Shown: one piece after another, positions 58,642 through 64,000 of the stretch | How the letters are laid out: each line of letters starts with the position of its first letter | How positions within the stretch are numbered: position 1 is the stretch's first letter | Assembly (NCBI GenBank): GCA_021234155.1 | Contig: JAJEKV010000097.1 | Location: 1,612,001 to 1,676,000, forward strand | Length of the DNA: 64,000 bases | Reading direction: 5' to 3' | Source: Isoetes taiwanensis | Lineage: Eukaryota > Streptophyta > Lycopodiopsida > Isoetales > Isoetaceae | The notes under the pieces: generated by a model | What the model was told of the DNA's origin: nothing | The model's input: only the letters and a program-made list of their open reading frames with translations | Database searches by the model: none | Program-made: the position numbers and the translations under genes

Positions 58642-59012
58642 CAAATCCTTCATGAGCACAACCTCTAAGAGGCTTTATCCCATACCCTAGGCACCTAGAC
58701 CATATCACATTAGTACAAAATTACGCCTTTTAATGCTACCATATATAATTATACTCAGACCATATCAATTCCTCCCCTTCCTCGAAATGCTTGCCCTCAA
58801 GCATGTGGGGCACACCAACGTTTCTATGATGAATTGGGACTTGCCTTTGATATCAAATGTTACGCACTAACACCTCTAGTAATAACCAACGCACTAAAAG
58901 GGCAAATCCTTCATGAGCTCCAACCTCTACACGGCTTTATCCCATACCCCAGGCACCTAGAGCATATCACATTAGTACAAAATTACGCCTTTTAATGCTA
59001 CTACATATAATT
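58642..59012. repeat. direct repeat of about 105 bp, 262-271 bp apart
   Basis: 58642-58750 and 58913-59012 share CAAATCCTTCATGAGC, GGCTTTATCCCATACCC, AGGCACCTAGA and TATCACATTAGTACAAAATT with ACGCCTTTTAATGCTAC. The spacer contains CCTTCCTCGAAATGCTTGCC and CTCAAGCATG, wording often found near plant retrotransposon LTR and leader regions, so this may be the remnant of an LTR element. Confidence 0.7.
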
Positions 59013-60500
59013 TTTCCAGAAGTCCCATTTTATATAATACATAAACCCAATAACACAACTGAAAACAAACAATTTTAGCATATATTGCCAAAAGTGATGA
59101 CCTAGGAGGCATGACCTAACAAGGATGTGTATTGCTCCATAGACATTAAGGACATGTGCGTACTAGGACATGACATATTTTGTCTATCGTAATTATAAAA
59201 CATGTCTTTATTTTTTTGCTGTTCAATATGTCGCCTAGTAAAAAATCATAATATAAAACATGTCTGGATTTTTTAGCACACCAGCCCTACTAGATCTACA
59301 ACCATGTGTGTCTTCCACCTCGTCAAAATCTAATAGGGCAAAATTACAACCGTTGGATCTCTAACTTTGGAGATCAGTGAACATGAGAATGAGAAAAGTT
59401 CAGGAAAATAACATGGAGATGGCAAGTGTTATAGATTTATGCAGCTTCATTTTTTGTCTTGCAGATAATGTTGTGCATTGCCCTGCTATATTTTTGCAGC
59501 ATGTTGTTTTTTAGTATAGAAATTTTTCTTGTCTGGCCCTCCGAGGGAGCCTCTAAGTTATTTTCATTGGATAGAAACGCTGGATCGATACTTGGAAGCC
59601 CCATTGTTGTTCGTTCTATCGAGCTAACATGCCCATAATTATTGCGACAACCATGCTTGGAATTGCTATGATAATCTAGGTCATGTTTTTGCATTTTATT
59701 CTCAGGTGAGTCTCTTGAACTTTTCATGTGCTTCTATAGTTTGTTTAATTCATGACCTTAGCAACGAAGCTCAGGTCGGCCGGAATCAATTTTTTGCACT
59801 TACGGCAATTCCAGGAAGAGTCATTTTGGCTTGGCTATTTCTGCCCTGATCAGAGCATTTTGTCAGGTCGCGTCTTTCATCTTTGTAACTGCAATTCTTT
59901 CTATGGGGATCATAGGCTACATATAGTAGGAATGATCCATGAGGAGTGTTTTACAGATCTCTTTATTGTTGGATTTGCCATTTTTCTTGGAGTTTTTGCC
60001 TGATATGTGCCTCTCCTTCCTACCAGAGAAATTGTTATATTTGTTTTATGGAACAGAGGCTTGACTATCTACAAATGCTTGGGGATTTCCATTAGTAAAC
60101 TTGGAAGTTGTGACCTAGTCACACAAATGCAGAAAAAATATGTTGTTATTTTGTTGGCTAAACAAATGTCCCATCTTCCAAATAAAAGGAATGCATTTCG
60201 TTTCTATTAAAAATCTTGCATATCATAAGGGAGTGCTACTTTGTCAAAGCTTTTTTTTTCATTGTGGTCTAGATGTTCTCCAACTATTCTTTAATTATAA
60301 CATTGGTTCTATTATTTAGCTATAAATTTGGTTCAATAACTTGCAAATACCCCGATTTAATGGCATTATACTCAAATTTTTGCGCTTATGACAAATCCAA
60401 GAAGAGTAATTTTGGCATGGTTGTTTCTGCCTTTGTTCGGAAGCTAAGACATGTACAATCATATTTATGTTCTATATGGTAATATCAGCTGCATCTATTT
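59013..60500. other. AT-rich stretch with a diverged internal duplication
   Basis: 59787-59846 and 60371-60430 are related (TTTTTGCRCTTAYGRCAA, CCARGAAGAGTMATTTTGGC, TGGYTRTTTCTGCC), about 584 bp apart. No gene recognised. Confidence 0.4.
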
Positions 60501-60511
60501 AGGGAGATTCA

Positions 60512-61545
60512 GCCTCACCCTGATCAAAGCATTTCAATGCTTGCTCACCAAAGCCACTTTCCACACAGCCTGAAATTAGTGCATTCCATGACACAACTTC
60601 ATCAACTAGCACTTTCTCAAAGACTTCTTCTACCTTGACAAGTAAGTCTAGATGGAGTTGCCAATAGAAGGATCACTTTTTAATCCTTTTTGAACAGTTT
60701 ATCATGTAATTTTCGTTTCTCCTCTATGGTTCTACAGACCTTGAAAATGCAAACAAGTGTTGCAACATTGGGAGAGATTGCCTCCAACTACATACGTTTG
60801 CAACATCACACTCTAAGGCCACTTTCACTACATACTGATGTCTATGGCACAATATCATGGACAAGAAGTTTGTCAAAGACATTGTTTGCTTCTAAAAAAT
60901 GAGCCATATTTGTTTGCTTCTAAAAAATGAGCCATATTCCATATACGTGTTGCTGCAATGAACAGATCCCTTAAAAACCCTTGTCTGCGGATTTGATTGT
61001 GCATTGTGCATCCCTTGTCTATACTGTATATACATGGAAAATGTATGTTGCAGCATCTGGTACTATTGCCTTCGCTCAAAGCATTTGAGTGCTTCCTAAT
61101 AAAATACATGATCATCATATCCTATAAGTACAACTCAAGATGCTATGTCTCTAACCACAAGCTGGTACCTCTGCAAGAAAGCCACATTTTACATACATAT
61201 CAAAGCCTTGCTAACGAGACACACCTTTGCATAACCCTTCCTTGATAATTTCAAAATGCATTTTTCAGCCTTTGTTAGTTGCACTAATGTTTCCACAAGC
61301 ATTGAGAACTTCTTCCTTCTAATTGCATTTTATCAAGACACTTCAATGCTTTCTGATCTAATCCATGGCATCCTCAATCAGTGAAGCTCAAGACATGATG
61401 TCTTGAACTGGAAGTTTGTCAAAGATATATCAAGCCTCAGCAGGTGATCCACACTTAACATACATGTCAATCAAAGTGTTGCCCACGATAATGTGTTCAT
61501 TAAATCCCTTTTGCACAATCTCATCGTGTAACCTGGCCCTTGTCT
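60512..61545 (-). pseudogene. PPR (PLS-type) pseudogene
   Basis: Read on the minus strand from about 61545: RLHDEIVQKGFNEHIIVGNT, LIDMYVKCGSPAEA-stop, FDKLPVQDIMS. Then from about 61255: HFEIIKEGLCKG, FDMYVKCGFLAEV. Near 60890-60740: VFDKLLVHDIV, LEAISPNVATLVCIFKVC. Near 60660-60520: VFEKVLVDEVVSWNALISGC, VESGFGEQALKCFDQ. These are repeated P, L and S pentatricopeptide motifs (MYVKCG, VVSWNALI, PN..T...IL..C). Stops and frameshifts break every unit. Functional members bind organellar RNA; this copy is dead. A 28-bp tandem duplication at 60882-60937 adds to the damage. Confidence 0.85.
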
Positions 61546-61816
61546 ATGGCTGACATGCTACTACAAGAAGCTAAGTTATTTACGTTTTGATTAATCTCTC
61601 TCCTGATAAGACTTATTATTTAACATATGTAGTTGTGTGAGTTGTAGGAGTTTAGATGAGCAAACCATTGAAAATGAGGCAGCACTATCAGAAATAATTA
61701 GAGCATAACTTGTTGTGGAACGTGACCTCGAAGCTAGTTATTTGATTTTACAAGGATATATTACTATGGTATCATGCATGCATTCTTTGTATATATACTT
61801 CCTGCTGCCAAAGGAA

Positions 61817-62139
61817 TGCAAGACCTACTATTCCAGGGTGCTTTGCAACTCTTCTAATGTGGCGAGTCTTTCTCTTGGGGAAAGCTTTGGAGGATTGAAC
61901 CAAATAGATTTATCAAAGGTTGCTTCTTATTTGACTTTGCTTTCATTGTCTTCCTTTTCCTATATGAATGCAGACTTATAGTCTGCATTCATATAGGAAA
62001 AGGAAGACAATGAAAGCAAAGTCAAATAAGAAGCAACCTTTGATAAATCTATTTGGTTCAATCCTCCAAAGCTTTCCCCAAGAGAAAGACTCGCCACATT
62101 AGAAGAGTTGCAAAGCACCCTGGAATAGTAGGTCTTGCA
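61817..62139. repeat. perfect inverted repeat, 159-bp arms, 5-nt spacer
   Basis: The left arm 61817-61975 and right arm 61981-62139 are exact reverse complements over all 159 bases, separated by TTATA (61976-61980). The right arm ends where recognisable LINE-B sequence begins. Confidence 0.97.
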
Positions 62140-63370
62140 CATTTTTGGGTGTGCCAAACTTACTCCTTTCTGGTTGTGGTTTGAAAATTCTTTCAATATT
62201 GTTTGCGCTGCTACCTTGCTGGAATTTATGATGAATGATGATGCTTTTAAAAATTCTCTCTGTTTTATTGCATTGTGGAATGTATGGAAGCACAGAAACA
62301 GATGTCATTATGGAGGAAAAAATTTATCCACACATTGGATAAAAACACAGGTTATGTATGACATTGAATTGACTGCAACTAGTCAAATGCATTTAGGTGA
62401 AGATTCTGTTGATAGTAAATGGCATATTATTGGTAAATTCATAGGCCATCATCATCTGTTTAAATTACACTGTAATGCCACCCATACTAACATTGAATGT
62501 CTTTCTGCTAGATTACATGATGAGCCTTAGCAGAGATTTTAACACGTCTGTTGAGCCAGCTGAATACAGACTTTTCCCAAGCCAGAGATTAGTGCATGAT
62601 ATTCAGTACACAGAGAATGATATGTGGAGAGGCCTAGTCAGAGGTGTTACAGACACTGATATACCAGATATCCCGGATCATGAAATAGATTGGGCCATAG
62701 AATACTGCAGGAGTACCTATCTAATGGTGCAGTTATGGTGGTTCATGGAAAGTAACAGCAGAGAATGACAGACCAACAATTTCAGTTCTACAGAGAATGC
62801 TACTATCATCACAGATGCTTGGCAGATGCATATGGCACTTTGATCATACTGATGTCTACAACCAACTCTGACACCCTCATTCAAGAGCTGAACTGGGGAA
62901 ATGGAAACACTCTTATTCTGCAGCCACACTTCCAAGTTAACTATGACTACCTTCACAACTATCATTTTCACCCAAATCCTTAGTCATTCTCCAAACCTTC
63001 AACTATTTCCTATCACACTCCCTCTAATAATATGCTCATCTTTTCTCTCCACCTATGTTAAATTTCATCTGCTGCAGGAACATCAACAGGATTTGCAGGA
63101 TTTTGTCATCAGAATGCTACCTCACACAAAGCTGAGAAATTTTGACTCAAGGATGACTCTACTAAGGAACAACACTACAGATTTCAAGTCTCCAGCAATG
63201 CTGATCTCTACTTTAAATTTTGGACACATTCAGACTTTTTGCTACAGCTGTAGCTTTTTTTCAATATGTTAAATATGCTTGCATGTTTTAATCTGGGTGG
63301 CCAAATTATTGGCTCACTTAACTTCTTGTACCTTTTTCTATAATTAATGAAAAAAACCCCATTCTCTCTC

Positions 63371-63403
<33 letters not shown>
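62140..63403 (+). mobile_element. LINE-B copy, 5'-truncated, with 32-nt poly(A)
   Basis: The frame at 62135-62530 reads HIFGCAKLTPFWLWFENSF (the zf-RVT end of L1 ORF2) and FIALWNVWKHRNRCHYGGKN (the W.IWK.RN motif that follows it). After its stop, 3' untranslated sequence runs to a TATAATTAATGAAAAAAACC stretch and a run of 32 A at 63372-63403. No target duplication was found next to the poly(A) or at the palindrome. Confidence 0.85.
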
Positions 63404-63407
<4 letters not shown>

Positions 63408-63649
63408 TGACTATGTACCTTGTTCTGTCCCCCCCTCCCAGGGTGCAAAAAGAAATGAATGTGAGAACGTTGCATTGCTTTCTTAATAACATTCTACAAC
63501 AACTTCTAGTGAATTTGACTTCGGCTATCTTACACCACTTTCTCATCTCATTTGTGTAGATAACCAGACATGATGAATGTGGGGACAATCTCTAGGTCAT
63601 TTGGTGTGACATCTTTATGGATCTTGCATTATGTTGTTTGAGCATAATG

Positions 63650-64000
63650 TTTTTTTTTTTTTTTTTTTTTTTGAAGAATATAGGAATATATTAAACCACT
63701 AGAATGTGATCAAGTACAATGATAAGTGTGGTGCTAAGAAATGAAGTGCCCATCATGATTCACAATCTGTAGGAATGTCGACCAAATTTCCCGCTTAACT
63801 GTGCCAGACAAGCTTGAGACTTGGTAAGCCTGCCACAACTTATGCCTCAAGATCGGAACCAACCGAAAAGGGCTAAGCACTGCATTCTGGAAGACCTTCG
63901 CTCTCCGCCTTTTCCAAATCAACCACGAAGCCAAGCTCGCATAAATGGAACGCCACCGCTTGGCCACCGACCAACCGCTAGGAAAGACTCCCATGAGAAG
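63650..64000 (-). mobile_element. LINE-B 3' end, continuing past the window
   Basis: A run of 23 T (63650-63672; poly(A) on the minus strand) is followed by the TTTAATATATTCCTATATTC end on the minus strand. The frame 63994-63734 reads RWRSIYASLASWLIWKRRRA and KVFQNAVLSPFRLV, the L1 ORF2 C-terminal W.IWK.RR region. It is cut by the window end. Confidence 0.88.

Noticed and set aside
1-64000. CRISPR arrays, rRNA genes, plastid or mitochondrial DNA insertions.
   Set aside because: No regularly spaced short repeats with unique spacers, no rRNA motifs, and no organelle gene sequence was recognised. The tandem repeats found are adjacent copies without spacers.

Overview
This window is a repeat-dominated stretch of nuclear DNA from a land plant. 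Plant-specific families support this: a PORR-domain organelle RNA splicing factor, a plant-type glucose-6-phosphate 1-epimerase with seven GT-AG introns, PPR (PLS-type) relics, an LRR receptor N-terminus, hexokinase exons and a plant S26-like exon pair. The gypsy element has a sushi/Tcn1-like pol, and the main LINE family (called LINE-A here) is of a kind I associate with non-seed vascular plants. A fern or lycophyte is therefore my best guess, as inference only. There is no sign of bacterial, plastid or rRNA sequence.

Layout. 1-2.9 kb: two LINE-A fragments in opposite orientation. 3-10.3 kb: AT-rich DNA with a solitary LINE-A 3' end and short direct repeats. 10.5-20.9 kb: a nest in which a decayed hAT-like transposase is split by a nearly full-length LINE-A copy and then by a minus-strand gypsy element with both LTRs. 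21-24.5 kb: another LINE-A 3' end, a 113-nt foldback inside a possible TIR element, and a minus-strand LINE-A fragment. 26.2-27.6 kb: intact intronless WTF1-like PORR gene (minus). 28.8-33 kb: an unrecognised exon-like frame and a 1.1-kb imperfect tandem duplication. 33.4-38.8 kb: a decayed L1-like element (LINE-B, minus) and a 5'-truncated LINE-B copy (plus) with a 20-bp target-site duplication. 39.8-41.3 kb: a tRNA-derived SINE and a foldback. 43-48.2 kb: a GC-rich decayed LINE-A copy interrupted by a tandem array of a tRNA-related repeat. 50.1-51.4 kb: fragments of three unrelated cellular genes. 53.5-56.2 kb: five copies of one 20-bp palindrome, then the glucose-6-phosphate 1-epimerase gene (plus), which has a 1-nt deletion in exon 4. 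60.5-61.6 kb: PPR pseudogene (minus). 61.8-63.4 kb: a perfect 159-bp inverted repeat abutting the 5' truncation point of a LINE-B copy. 63.65 kb to the end: one more LINE-B 3' end (minus).

Only two genes look expressed: WTF1-like (splicing of organelle introns) and the epimerase (sugar-phosphate metabolism). They do not form a pathway. Everything else is transposon sequence, its by-products, or captured and decayed gene pieces. The most unusual theme is LINE-A: its copies end in a shared 3' terminal stem-loop followed by GATAAAAA and then a different microsatellite in nearly every copy.
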